Shown here: piece by piece, positions 7,601 through 14,999 of the stretch
Layout: each line of letters begins with the position of its first letter
Numbering within the stretch: the stretch's first letter is position 1
Source: JBNJEM01 sp051745935
GTDB taxonomy: Bacteria > Planctomycetota > Planctomycetia > Pirellulales > Pirellulaceae
Length of the DNA stretch: 24,419 bases
Reading direction: 5' to 3'
Assembly (NCBI GenBank): GCA_051745935.1
Contig: JBNJEM010000038.1
Span: 1-24,419 of the forward strand
Translations under genes and position numbers: made by a program
The notes under the pieces: model-generated
The model's input: only the letters and a program-made list of their open reading frames with translations
Told to the model about the DNA's origin: nothing
Database searches by the model: none

Positions 7601-9866
7601 CATCGGGCACGATACCCTGACAGCCGACGAGGCGTTCGGACCGGAAATCCTCATGTTCGCCGCCGAAGGCGGATCCGTGATTTCCCTAGAGCAAGAACAT
7701 CCGCCGGCGGGCGCGGCACTGCCGATGCCGGTGTGGCCCACGACACGCAAGGGCGGATTCGCGCACCCCGAGGTCCTAGGCACTCCCGTTCTCCACGACC
7801 TGGGGCGCGAGGATCTGATCGACTGGGCCGGCGAGCACCCAACCTTCAAAAAAGTCTACCGGAAACCGTCCGGCGGAGCGCGCTCGCTGGCCAGCGCGGG
7901 CGAAAGCCTTCAGTTCAGTCCTCTGATCGAGGCGCCCTGTGGAAAGGGTGTCATTGTGCTCTGTCAGATGCGCGTCGGCGCCAACTTGGGTGTCGATCCG
8001 GCGGCCGACTGCTTACTTCGCAACATGATCGAGGTCTACGGCGGCTATACGCCATCCCAGGGCGTCGCGTCCGTCTACCTCTCGCACGATCCGCTGACGC
8101 GTGCGAAGCTCGACGAAACCGGGCTCCTTTTGGAAGACGTCTCAAACGTCACCGAGGCGCTTGACGCGGACCAATTTCGTGTCGCCATCGTCGAGGCGAG
8201 CCCCGCCAACATTGAAACGTTGAACCGAATTTCGTCGAAGGTTGAAGCATTTCAAGCCGCCGGGGGATGGATCATGCTAACCGGCCTTGGGCCCAAGGGA
8301 GGCGAAGCGTTCAACCGGCTTGTCGGGGCCGATCACATCCTGCGTCCATTCCGGGCGGAACGCGTTACGCTGGACCAGTCTACATACAAACTGGCCGCCA
8401 CGCTCGGCCATCGCGACGTCGCGCTCTACAGCCCGAACAAGATCATGCACACAACGTATTGGGTCAGCCCTCATACGTTCTCGCATGTCATCGACAACCG
8501 CGACTTCGCTCCGTTCACGATTCCGCCGAACGCATCGGACGATCCGATGGAGTTCCAACATCCGTGGGAGCACGACCATCCCGACCGCGAGCCATACAAC
8601 TTGGTCAACGGCATGTTCAGTCGCGACGACTGGCGCTACACGCATATGATCTGGATTGACGAGGGCAAGGATCATCATGATCTGGTGTTCCGCCTTCGCC
8701 GCTCGGACGTCCTCGGCGCGGTGAAGCTTTGGAACAACACCACCTACCACACGATCGCCGAGGTCGATGTGATTCTCGACGGCGATGCGGAGAAGACCTA
8801 TCACATGGACGTGCCGGCCGCCAACGAGCCGATCGTGCTCGAACTGCCAGAGCCGGTCGAACTGAAAGAGACAATCACGCTGCGGATCACGCGCTGGCGC
8901 AATGATTCGCACAGGGCGTTCGAGGACGGAATACTCTGCGGTATCGACAACCTGCAATTCCTGCGTCCGGAGGAGTGCGTGGGCAAGGGGATCTTCCTTG
9001 ATACGGCCGGCGGACTCGTCGCGTGTCCAGGGCCTTCTGGCGGCGGCGTCTTCCTCAACCAGGTCCAATTCCTTGAAGAGGAGCCCAAGGTGGAAAACGA
9101 CGCAAAGAAGCTCAAAATCGTCGGCACGGTGCTCCAGAACATGGGCGTCGGAACGCGCACGGCTTCCGTCCTGCCAGTACCGGGCGTCAACGTCCGCTTC
9201 CACCCCGTCACGATCCAGGAACACGCGAACGCCTACCTCGCGGATACGGAAGGGCGAGAAGGATGGTTCCACCATCGGCCCAATCTGCCGGAAGGCCTGA
9301 ACGTTTTCCCGCGAGGCGAGAGCATTCTAGCCGATGTCACATACTCCACCGTGAACTTCACGACCTCGCCGATCCCCGACTTCATCCTGCTCGGCGGAGA
9401 GCGAAGCCGGCTGCCGAAGCACCTTGCGGAGATGCCGAGCGAGGTTCGCGACATCCCTGTGCGTCGCAAGGCCGATCAGTTGTACTTCCTGCACACGGCT
9501 CACATCACGAATCCCATTTCGGACCGGGAGCGGGCGCGAATGACGGATAAAAAGAATCCGTTCGTGTTGCCGACGGTCATGGAGTACGTGCTTCACTATA
9601 CCGATGGCCAAACAGCTCAGATCCCCGTCGTGCTGGAACGGAACATCGACCATTGGGTCCAAAAGGAAGCGACACCACTGCTCGGCGCGCGTGTCGGTTG
9701 GTCGCGTCGCTTCGACTCGCTCGAAGGGCAGCATGCCGTGATCTACAGCATGCAGGCGGACAATCCGCGGCCCGACGTGGAGATCGAATCGATCGAGATT
9801 CGTCGCACGGAAAACCGCGGCGCGTTTGCCGTGCTGGCGATCACGGCGGGCGAGGTTGTTCAGTGA
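4695..9866 (+). CDS. Giant secreted GH2-like glycoside hydrolase, multidomain
   Basis: A 1723-residue secreted protein, about twice the usual GH2 length. Order: signal peptide (1-24, ending AVSA|AD); a beta-sandwich carbohydrate-binding-like domain (about 25-190, starting YVWLEAEDYD); a GH2 sugar-binding jelly roll (about 205-370, LNGLWQVARYDD and VFINGKLAGTHRG); an Ig-like linker; and a TIM barrel (about 515-820). The barrel holds the acid/base Asn-Glu in HQVENEL (E659) and the candidate nucleophile in KPWIVGESCF (E752), so it should be active. Two regions that look glutamine-amidotransferase/Rossmann-like follow (about 925-1125 and 1125-1230; QGLLIIGHDTL, VILTG-type segments), then a galactose-binding-like sandwich (about 1270-1400) and a C-terminal beta region. 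The likely role is cleavage of beta-linked galactose, glucuronate or similar units from a complex glycan. The exact specificity is unknown. It is divergent from the sulfatase, which suggests a shared sulfated substrate. Confidence 0.9.
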   Translation: MPRTIAIVLILLLYTFLAPRAVSAADYVWLEAEDYDRCNFPHFERSSMGKPQLLSGGEWLMRGVKADEVPKLVPDEGIILEYAFDVPKAGRYNFWARVGWYSARADFKWRISDGPWKAVPPSYPTTNLMELGFFCEVSWADLGKVKLEQGANTLQIRYPKAAGENAKMLVAADCFALMPGKFTPEGALKPSETYDRELDRRASEHVFALPVSRDSERTEEQLNGLWQVARYDDPNMDVDTYEPIHELPSPDEYPLRWMAFNAPGSPWDHEPLVFGHRLIYRTRVDVPAEHDGRGFKLHFSGTNWIVSVFINGKLAGTHRGVWVPWDLDVSEFIKPGQVNEIALAVKGSYYAFDAKAMGKEQTLEKLKNRPESRRRWARWVAPIDPSTKGDGDGYVYGIVNPVTFVSVGDAYTEDVFIKPSVENKSLSLEYTLRNTTPEPRRTHVVVEAVHDATGQVEKTWKLTPPALEPNQSVTFDADDLPWTNPKLWWPKADPDLYRLRTTIVENGKTIDVHEELFGFREVSIRRTGVYINGVRRNVWCWVDAHVKWVETPEEWLEAFHEDGNRFTRFSKNRRISRVIPTREGRLEFYDRHGIPGRLCTMIDGMRISYNLGERTRDENGDPLLVVNDIVWENFREHMAQVAKAYRNHPSIIFHQVENELVYINGMNIYGGYLDRVEELTNEVVEAGRAIDPTRPYTVGGGGDLSGRLEINSPHYPHAAFDYYPENAYTLNHYSTKIERWPWDRTKPWIVGESCFANHLEFATVAIGGEAYRGHDYARMGKARFLRMLYGGYRYAGVAGFFPWDNLYDFEDSRKVFSALAAIPRKQTHRLYGGKQTSLLFKVMNDTLSDAPVTLAWEYGIGDRLIASDEQTLHIEPGFGEEHEIVIDAPKTDRRLDGTLTLRVTQNGATPYVDERSVPTLPGVEKLATPRQVYLLDRQGEIADWLTRTGISFEQLERLSDVRGKQGLLIIGHDTLTADEAFGPEILMFAAEGGSVISLEQEHPPAGAALPMPVWPTTRKGGFAHPEVLGTPVLHDLGREDLIDWAGEHPTFKKVYRKPSGGARSLASAGESLQFSPLIEAPCGKGVIVLCQMRVGANLGVDPAADCLLRNMIEVYGGYTPSQGVASVYLSHDPLTRAKLDETGLLLEDVSNVTEALDADQFRVAIVEASPANIETLNRISSKVEAFQAAGGWIMLTGLGPKGGEAFNRLVGADHILRPFRAERVTLDQSTYKLAATLGHRDVALYSPNKIMHTTYWVSPHTFSHVIDNRDFAPFTIPPNASDDPMEFQHPWEHDHPDREPYNLVNGMFSRDDWRYTHMIWIDEGKDHHDLVFRLRRSDVLGAVKLWNNTTYHTIAEVDVILDGDAEKTYHMDVPAANEPIVLELPEPVELKETITLRITRWRNDSHRAFEDGILCGIDNLQFLRPEECVGKGIFLDTAGGLVACPGPSGGGVFLNQVQFLEEEPKVENDAKKLKIVGTVLQNMGVGTRTASVLPVPGVNVRFHPVTIQEHANAYLADTEGREGWFHHRPNLPEGLNVFPRGESILADVTYSTVNFTTSPIPDFILLGGERSRLPKHLAEMPSEVRDIPVRRKADQLYFLHTAHITNPISDRERARMTDKKNPFVLPTVMEYVLHYTDGQTAQIPVVLERNIDHWVQKEATPLLGARVGWSRRFDSLEGQHAVIYSMQADNPRPDVEIESIEIRRTENRGAFAVLAITAGEVVQ

Positions 9867-9924
9867 CGCGAATCTGTCCAAAGATCCGCAGCACGTGTGT
9901 CCCTGAAGACGGGAGAATGGCCGC

Positions 9925-10236
9925 ATGCAAAATCGCACGGGTACTGTACTATCCTCATTCGTGCTCATCTTCCTGCTGATCATCTATCCGCCTGCGTTTG
10001 CGGAGTCGCCACCGGGAAAGGAGGTCCGCGCCCACCACATCGGCGGACGCCCTGTGCCGTTCCGCGTCAACGGCAGATGGGTTGTTCTCGAGATCGATGA
10101 AGGCGATCTCCGGCGTCCAGATAAAGAAATAGTGGACCATCGGGTGCTCCCATTACCAGATATTCTAGCGATCCGGCGCAAGACGGCAAATTGCACGCGG
10201 GGAGCAAAAAAGGGGGCAGGGAAAGCGCCGGGATGA
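9925..10236 (+). pseudogene. Signal-peptide ORF, probably truncated at the cassette border
   Basis: This 103-codon frame starts 58 nt after the GH2 stop with GGGAG upstream of ATG. It has a textbook signal peptide (hydrophobic VLSSFVLIFLLIIY, cleavage near AFA|ES) and continues with beta-like sequence (GGRPVPFRVNGRWVVLEID). After about residue 55 it becomes Arg/Lys-rich, low-quality sequence and ends at 10236 inside a repeat-like segment (KKGAGKAPG). I read it as the 5' end of a secreted-protein gene that was once the second gene of the GH2 operon, cut off where the foreign operon was inserted. It could also be a short genuine exported protein. No family is recognised. Confidence 0.4.
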
Positions 10237-10296
10237 ACCGGATTGGAGTAGCGAATGCCAAGGACCCTAGAAAACGGTTTTTGACACCTTTTTCGT
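10204..10296. repeat. Imperfect inverted repeat with A/T-tracts between GH2 side and cassette
   Basis: The left part (about 10204-10229) reads GCAAAAAAGGGGGCAGGGAA. The right part (about 10271-10296) reads, on the opposite strand, GAACGAAAAAGGTGTCAAAA. The two resemble each other as diverged inverted copies of an AAAAAGG-G-GTCA-type end. The segment between them is non-coding. It may be a decayed small mobile element or a pair of oppositely oriented dispersed repeats at the border of the 10358-14325 operon. Confidence 0.4.
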
Positions 10297-10357
10297 TCAA
10301 GAGACTCAAGACCGGTCCCCGCGGGCCAGGGTTGGGCGGCCGCGTGTCTCCATGTTT

Positions 10358-11908
10358 TCACTGATTTAGAAGAATCGGAACCGCCCACTTTCCGAAACGT
10401 ATTTGTTCGCCTTGTTCGCACTTCTTTTGGTATAGGGTGCAGAAGCTGGTCGGTTTCTGGTTGAAAAGCGGAATTTCCGGCAAGGCGACCCTTTCGAAGC
10501 CTTGTTTTTCCAAGTGTTCCGCCTGGCTGTCTTTGTTGCGGTTGGGTTTAGGCGTGAGAAAATGGACCATCCCGCTTTTCCGGCATTGCACGCTTTTATT
10601 GCCGTCCATGTTTACTCTTAGACATTGCGCCCCTTCAAGGGCTTCGGGGACCTTGGTTGCCTGATAGCTTCTATCCGAAAACAGCTTGGCGCCCTTGTCG
10701 AACCTGAACGAGTCCTGGCCGCCGGAAATTGCGGCGGCCGGCTTTTTAGCGAGCGGCTTGCCGTCTTGGTTTTTATCGGGTTTCGCGGGGGTCCCTTCGC
10801 TTATGATGACACGCTGCCTCACTTTACCGGAGCGGGGCTTTCCTGCCAAAGCGTCTTCTTCGGTGAAAGTTGCCATATGTATCTTCTTCTCACCGGTGCG
10901 TGAATAATCATAAGTGACGTATATTGTCCCGTCGGCGGTTTGCTGTCCGTCGGGGTATGAAACGCCGGCTCGTTCGTCCAGCAGTAAGCCGCCCAGCCAC
11001 GTCTTGCCGTCATCTTTTGATATGAACGCCATCAGATGGCTGCGCCCCGTCTGTTCGTCTATCGGGCCGTGTTTAACAAGGAGAAGATTGCCGGAGTTGA
11101 GCCGGCGGATAAAGAACCGCGCGGAGGGATGTTTGATCGCAGAGGGCTTGAACTCGCTCCAAGTGGCGCCTTTATCACGAGAAACACTTTCGCCTATGCC
11201 GTATCTTGTGCGGACGAGCATCCAAATCGAGCCGTCTCTTCTTTCGACAAACATATGCTCGTCAAACGCTCGTTCTTCAACCGGCAAAACATTACATGCG
11301 CCGGCAACCTCGAACGAAAGCCCGTTGTTATCCGAGGCTACCGCTCTCGCGCTGTAATCGGTATTGCGCCAAGTTGAAGCCGGCAAAAGCCACTTGCCGC
11401 CTGAGAGCACCGTCGGCTTGCACATCATAATGCCTTCGGTAAGCCGCCTCGGCGAGGACCACTTGCCGGCTTCGCGGTCGGGGTTGTCATTTCTCATGGC
11501 CCATACGCCCGAGTGCGGGTTGAGATGGTCCGAGGCCGGATGCTGTGCCCAAAACAGCCAAAGCCTGCCGTCAGGGTCGAGCCATATTTCAGGGTCAAAA
11601 GCGCGGATATCGCCGGCACCATCGGGGTCGACTATAAACTTCTCCCGCCAACTTTTCCCGCCATCGCCGCTTGTTGACAATATCACGTAGTTGTTCTTGT
11701 CTTCGCCGGGAGTGGGTCCGCCATACCACGTGGCCCAAAGCCTGCCTGAGTCACTGACGGCAAGACTCGATATGCCCTGAAACTGCCTTGTATCAACTCC
11801 CTGATAATCCTTGCTACCCGCTTGTATGACTTCCGGAGGATTAAAAAAAGTCTTTGCCTGAAATCCGGCACACATGAATGCGCAAATCGAAAACATGAAT
11901 ACTGTCAT
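10358..11908 (-). CDS. Secreted Asp-box (sialidase-fold) protein with extra C-terminal module
   Basis: This 516-residue protein has a short signal peptide (about 1-18, MTVFMFSICAFMCAGFQA) and a six-bladed sialidase/BNR-type propeller (about 20-360). Three clean Asp boxes are visible: S80-G-D-G-G-K-S-W87, S243-R-D-K-G-A-T-W250 and S297-K-D-D-G-K-T-W304. It should act outside the cytoplasm on glycans; the name sialidase describes the fold, not a proven activity. A Lys/Pro/Gly-rich linker (about 370-400) leads to a separate module (about 404-513) with RVNMDGNKSVQCRKSG, VHFLTPKPNRNKDSQAE and, at the end, CTLYQKKCEQG and FGKWAVPIL. I recognise that module only as a conserved-looking beta domain of planctomycete secreted proteins. 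It is the third gene of a tight minus-strand operon, 22 nt after the transporter, and is less GC-rich than its outer neighbours. Confidence 0.85.
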   Translation of the reverse strand: MTVFMFSICAFMCAGFQAKTFFNPPEVIQAGSKDYQGVDTRQFQGISSLAVSDSGRLWATWYGGPTPGEDKNNYVILSTSGDGGKSWREKFIVDPDGAGDIRAFDPEIWLDPDGRLWLFWAQHPASDHLNPHSGVWAMRNDNPDREAGKWSSPRRLTEGIMMCKPTVLSGGKWLLPASTWRNTDYSARAVASDNNGLSFEVAGACNVLPVEERAFDEHMFVERRDGSIWMLVRTRYGIGESVSRDKGATWSEFKPSAIKHPSARFFIRRLNSGNLLLVKHGPIDEQTGRSHLMAFISKDDGKTWLGGLLLDERAGVSYPDGQQTADGTIYVTYDYSRTGEKKIHMATFTEEDALAGKPRSGKVRQRVIISEGTPAKPDKNQDGKPLAKKPAAAISGGQDSFRFDKGAKLFSDRSYQATKVPEALEGAQCLRVNMDGNKSVQCRKSGMVHFLTPKPNRNKDSQAEHLEKQGFERVALPEIPLFNQKPTSFCTLYQKKCEQGEQIRFGKWAVPILLNQ

Positions 11909-11930
11909 AAAATACTCTATACATATCTAG

Positions 11931-13211
11931 TTAGAAAAACTCGTTTAATCCTAATACGGCGATGTATGACATCACCAAAGAGAAAATGAATGCCGCCGCC
12001 ATGCCGCAGTTTAGAAGCACTCCGGCTCGGGCCTTGCCCATTTGTTTGCTGTTTACAAGTATGATTATTCCGCCTACGACCAGTGGCAGGTTGAATACCT
12101 GCGAGACCTGCGTGGCGATTTGTGCGAGAATCGGGTTTGCCCCGAGTATTGGCACGGTTAAGCCGATAAGAGCCGCCGCCGCGGTCAGCGACCGGAAGAT
12201 TACCGAGCGTGTAACCATCTCGCCCTTATTGTAATCGGAAATCAGAAGCGGGGCAACCATCATGATCGGCAGCGTGGAAGAGAGCCCTGCGCTCAATGTT
12301 CCCATCAGGAAAAGCGCCACGGCAAATCTGCCGGCAAACGGGCTAAGGCTGTTCGCCATATCCAATACGTTGGTTATTACCTTGCCCTCCGCGAAGAGTG
12401 CCCCGGCAGCGCATACCATTACGGAGCCGCTGATAACAAACATCATCAACGCTGACGTCAACGAGTCCCTCTGCTGCTGTCGAAGCCCATCGCGAGCCTC
12501 TGTCCAACCCTTGCTCTTTACCAGAAGCGGACGAACGACAAACGTTGGCGCCGCCATCGTTGTTCCCACGAAAGCCGCCATCATAAGATTAGCGCCTTCA
12601 ACATTGGGTATTGATGGGATAAAGCCCTTCGCAATCTCCACGGGAGCAGGCAGGACGATAAACATCGAAACAATAAAGCTAAGCCCCAATATCGTAACAA
12701 AGAACACCAAGACCTTTTCGAAGAGCGAATACGTTCCGAACCAGAGTATCACATACATCGCCAGCATAATCAATGTCGCTATAATTAGCGTAGGCGTATA
12801 GCCGGAGGGGTTGAGCGAGGGGATCAAAAGCCTCAATGTCTCGTAAACGGCCGCCGAGGTTAAGCCCACCAGCCCCGAGAGGCAGCACCATTGACCTACG
12901 CTTACCCCAACAAGTACCAGGATTGCGATAACCTTGCCGTATTTGAGCTTAGTCTTGAAGCTGTGTATCGCCGTATCACCAGTAACCACGGCATACCTGC
13001 CGTAGGCCTCCATAAGCACCCACGCGAAAAAGCAGCTGAACGCCAATACCCAGAGCAGCTGGGTGCCGAACTCCGAGCCGGCTTTGCTCATCGACGTTAC
13101 GCTGCCTGTGCCGATGGTATAGCCGATGCAAAATATCCCCGGTCCCACTGTAAGCAAAAGGAGCCAAAGCCGCTTAAGAGGCGAGACGCTTTTTTCCACT
13201 TCCGTTTCCAT
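11931..13211 (-). CDS. Divergent Nramp-family transporter
   Basis: A 426-residue inner-membrane protein with about 11 transmembrane helices. The Nramp fold is indicated by GPGIFCIGYTIGTGS in helix 1 (residues 23-37), GRYAVVTGDTAIHSF (71-85) corresponding to the R-x-G-V-V-T-G segment, and KGFIPSIPN (195-203) just before helix 6. The canonical metal ligands are absent as I align them: the helix-1 DPGN is replaced by residues around IGTGS, and the helix-6 M-P-H by A-A-P within VGTTMAAPTFVV (215-226). A divalent-metal substrate is therefore doubtful. Its place between a KDG-type kinase (25 nt gap) and a secreted glycan hydrolase (22 nt gap) suggests it imports a sugar acid or other hydrolysis product, which is inference. 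An AGGA lies about 9 nt upstream of the ATG. Confidence 0.8.
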   Translation of the reverse strand: METEVEKSVSPLKRLWLLLLTVGPGIFCIGYTIGTGSVTSMSKAGSEFGTQLLWVLAFSCFFAWVLMEAYGRYAVVTGDTAIHSFKTKLKYGKVIAILVLVGVSVGQWCCLSGLVGLTSAAVYETLRLLIPSLNPSGYTPTLIIATLIMLAMYVILWFGTYSLFEKVLVFFVTILGLSFIVSMFIVLPAPVEIAKGFIPSIPNVEGANLMMAAFVGTTMAAPTFVVRPLLVKSKGWTEARDGLRQQQRDSLTSALMMFVISGSVMVCAAGALFAEGKVITNVLDMANSLSPFAGRFAVALFLMGTLSAGLSSTLPIMMVAPLLISDYNKGEMVTRSVIFRSLTAAAALIGLTVPILGANPILAQIATQVSQVFNLPLVVGGIIILVNSKQMGKARAGVLLNCGMAAAFIFSLVMSYIAVLGLNEFF

Positions 13212-13236
13212 AATTCAAGATCCTGTGTGTCTTCAG

Positions 13237-14325
13237 TTATCTTACCACTCTTCCGGAAGCGCTCCCGCCGGCGAGAGCCTCTACTTCGCTTCTGCTGCTA
13301 AAGTTGAAATCGCCCACAATAGAATGCCCGAGGCACGATGAAGCCGCCGCGAAGGATACAGCTTTGCCGCAGTCGCAAAGGTCGGGCGTATTCAACGCGA
13401 AAATCAATCCCGCCGCGAACGCGTCGCCGCCGCCTACCCTGTCAACTATATGGGTTATCTGGTAGGGGCGGTATTCGCCGTTATCGGTTGGGGCGTAATA
13501 GGCTTTGCCCCGAGGACAGTCGAAAAGCATGGCGCCCCAGTTGTTGTGCGAAGCGGATATGCTCTGGCGGAATGTGGTGGCTATCTTTTGTAGGCCCGGA
13601 AACGCCTTGTCTATCTTGGCGGCGACATCTTTATACGCGTAAACATCGAGATTTCCGCCTTCGATGTCTGTGTTTTCCGCCTCTATGCCCAGCACGCAGG
13701 CGGCGTCTTCCTCGTTGGCGATTAAGACATCGACGTACGGGACAATCTCGCTCATCACTTCACGAGCCAGCCTCTTTGGCTCTGTGCCCGGCTTCCACTT
13801 CCACAGCTTCGCGCGGAAATTCAAATCGCAGGAAACTGTTACCGACGCCTGCTTTGCCTTTTTTACCGCGGCAAGTGTGCTCTCGGCAGCCTGTTGTGAA
13901 AGTGCCGGCGTTATACCGGAGATATGTAGCCAGCCGGCGCCGCTGAATACATCGTCCCAATCGTAATCATCCGGCGAAGCTATACTTATTGCCGAATGCG
14001 AGCGGTCATATATTACACGGCTCGGGCGCTGATTGGCGCCGGTCTCGGTAAAGTATAAGCCTAATCTGCCGTCGTTGTGTATTATGTGTGAGGTGCTGAC
14101 GCCGAGCGAGTTCAGCTGAGACAGGCAAGCGGCGGCTATGTCGTGTTCAGGCAGAGCGGTAACAAACGCCGCCTTGCCGCCTAACTGTGATATCGAAACG
14201 GCTACATTCGCCTCTGCTCCCGCAAAAAGCATGTTAACCTTTCCCGGTAGGCTCTGACGAAACCGCAAAAAGCCCTCCGGCATGATTCTGCCCATTATTT
14301 CTCCAAATGTTACTACTGTTTCCAT
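13237..14325 (-). CDS. kdgK: PfkB-family sugar kinase, likely 2-keto-3-deoxygluconate kinase
   Basis: This 362-residue ribokinase-family enzyme probably phosphorylates 2-keto-3-deoxygluconate to KDPG, the entry of uronic-acid breakdown into the Entner-Doudoroff pathway. It shows the N-terminal substrate-binding block FAGAEANVAVSISQLGG (34-50), RVIYDR (103-108) and DLNFRAKLW (167-175), both typical of KDG kinases, and the C-terminal signature DRVGGGDAFAAG (295-306) with catalytic D301. It is somewhat longer than the usual 310-340 residues. It is the first gene of the minus-strand operon, followed by the transporter after 25 nt. AAGG lies 10 nt upstream of the ATG. Gluconokinase or another ketose/sugar-acid kinase of the same family remains possible. 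Confidence 0.82.
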   Translation of the reverse strand: METVVTFGEIMGRIMPEGFLRFRQSLPGKVNMLFAGAEANVAVSISQLGGKAAFVTALPEHDIAAACLSQLNSLGVSTSHIIHNDGRLGLYFTETGANQRPSRVIYDRSHSAISIASPDDYDWDDVFSGAGWLHISGITPALSQQAAESTLAAVKKAKQASVTVSCDLNFRAKLWKWKPGTEPKRLAREVMSEIVPYVDVLIANEEDAACVLGIEAENTDIEGGNLDVYAYKDVAAKIDKAFPGLQKIATTFRQSISASHNNWGAMLFDCPRGKAYYAPTDNGEYRPYQITHIVDRVGGGDAFAAGLIFALNTPDLCDCGKAVSFAAASSCLGHSIVGDFNFSSRSEVEALAGGSASGRVVR

Positions 14326-14359
14326 TATAATGAAACCTTGTTCTAAATATGTAGTTCGA

Positions 14360-14399
14360 CGTTTTATCGATCATCGCTGCGCGACGACACGATAAAACG
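14360..14399. promoter_or_regulatory. 40-nt interrupted hairpin upstream of the kdgK-like gene
   Basis: CGTTTTATCG and CGATAAAACG form a perfect 10-bp outer stem. Inside is a second 4-bp stem, TCGC-TGC-GCGA. The hairpin begins 34 nt upstream of the kdgK-like start codon. It could be an operator for the sugar-acid operon, a transcript hairpin, or the end of the transferred segment. No T-tract follows on either strand. Confidence 0.45.
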
Positions 14400-14524
14400 C
14401 CATACGTTCTGTCGTGATTCCCGGCAGCTTACCAGGATTCCCTCGAACTCTTCTACGGATGTTGACATTTTGGGGCCGGCCCGAGCCCTGCAAAAGCTGA
14501 GATGCCCCCGTTGCTTCTTTGGCG

Positions 14525-14770
14525 ATGACATTCAAGATGGCATCATGGAAGCAACGCCACTATCATACGTGGCAAGGAGGACTGCTACTGGCTGTTGAGC
14601 CGCATGCATTCGATGATCTTTCTGGAATATTCGACAAATTGAGCCGCGAAGAACGCGAGGAGGTTCTCCGCCGACTCGAGGAGCGTTGCCCCACCGTTGA
14701 TGAAGAAGACGCCTCATGCCGCAGCCTCGTCGAGGCAATGAACGAGTGTAGCATGTTTGGTTCAATGTAG
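14525..14770 (+). CDS. Small hypothetical protein, charged helical
   Basis: An 81-residue frame from ATG 14525; a TTG at 14519 or ATG at 14537 are other possible starts. The middle is a strongly amphipathic helix (FDKLSREEREEVLRRLEERC) and the composition is protein-like, unlike the neighbouring spurious frames. No ribosome binding site is visible and no family is recognised. In the adjacent frame just upstream the DNA reads LRCPRCFFGDDIQDG, like a zinc-finger start, so this may be a frameshifted remnant of a slightly longer gene lying beside the cassette border. Confidence 0.3.
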   Translation: MTFKMASWKQRHYHTWQGGLLLAVEPHAFDDLSGIFDKLSREEREEVLRRLEERCPTVDEEDASCRSLVEAMNECSMFGSM

Positions 14771-14898
14771 CCGATCACGGTCTCTTCTGAAACCGAATTC
14801 TTCAGCGACTCAGCGGCCCAAAGAGCCGCACCAAGAGAGCCTGGGCTGGAGTCCGGCGTAGGCGGACGGAGGCCGAGGATCACGTTGGCCACACCGCG

Positions 14899-14917
14899 GC
14901 GGGCCAAAACGGCCCGC
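14899..14917. repeat. Hairpin, 7-bp GC stem
   Basis: GCGGGCC, loop AAAAC, GGCCCGC. It is non-coding and has no T-tract, so it is more likely part of the dispersed palindromic repeats than a terminator. Confidence 0.5.
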
Positions 14918-14999
14918 GGAAAACCGGTCCTGACCAACACAGGCCGTTGCCTCCTCGTTGGACCGTGATTTCGCGCCGGCTTTCAGCCCGCTGGGCTCT

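Noticed and set aside
8277..9275. 332-codon minus-strand open frame
   Set aside because: Fully inside the GH2 gene on the opposite strand; shadow of a well-supported CDS.
14360..14399. Integron attC site
   Set aside because: The ends read GTTTTAT...ATAAAAC, the wrong orientation and sequence for the RYYYAAC/GTTRRRY boxes, and no cassette array or integrase is present.
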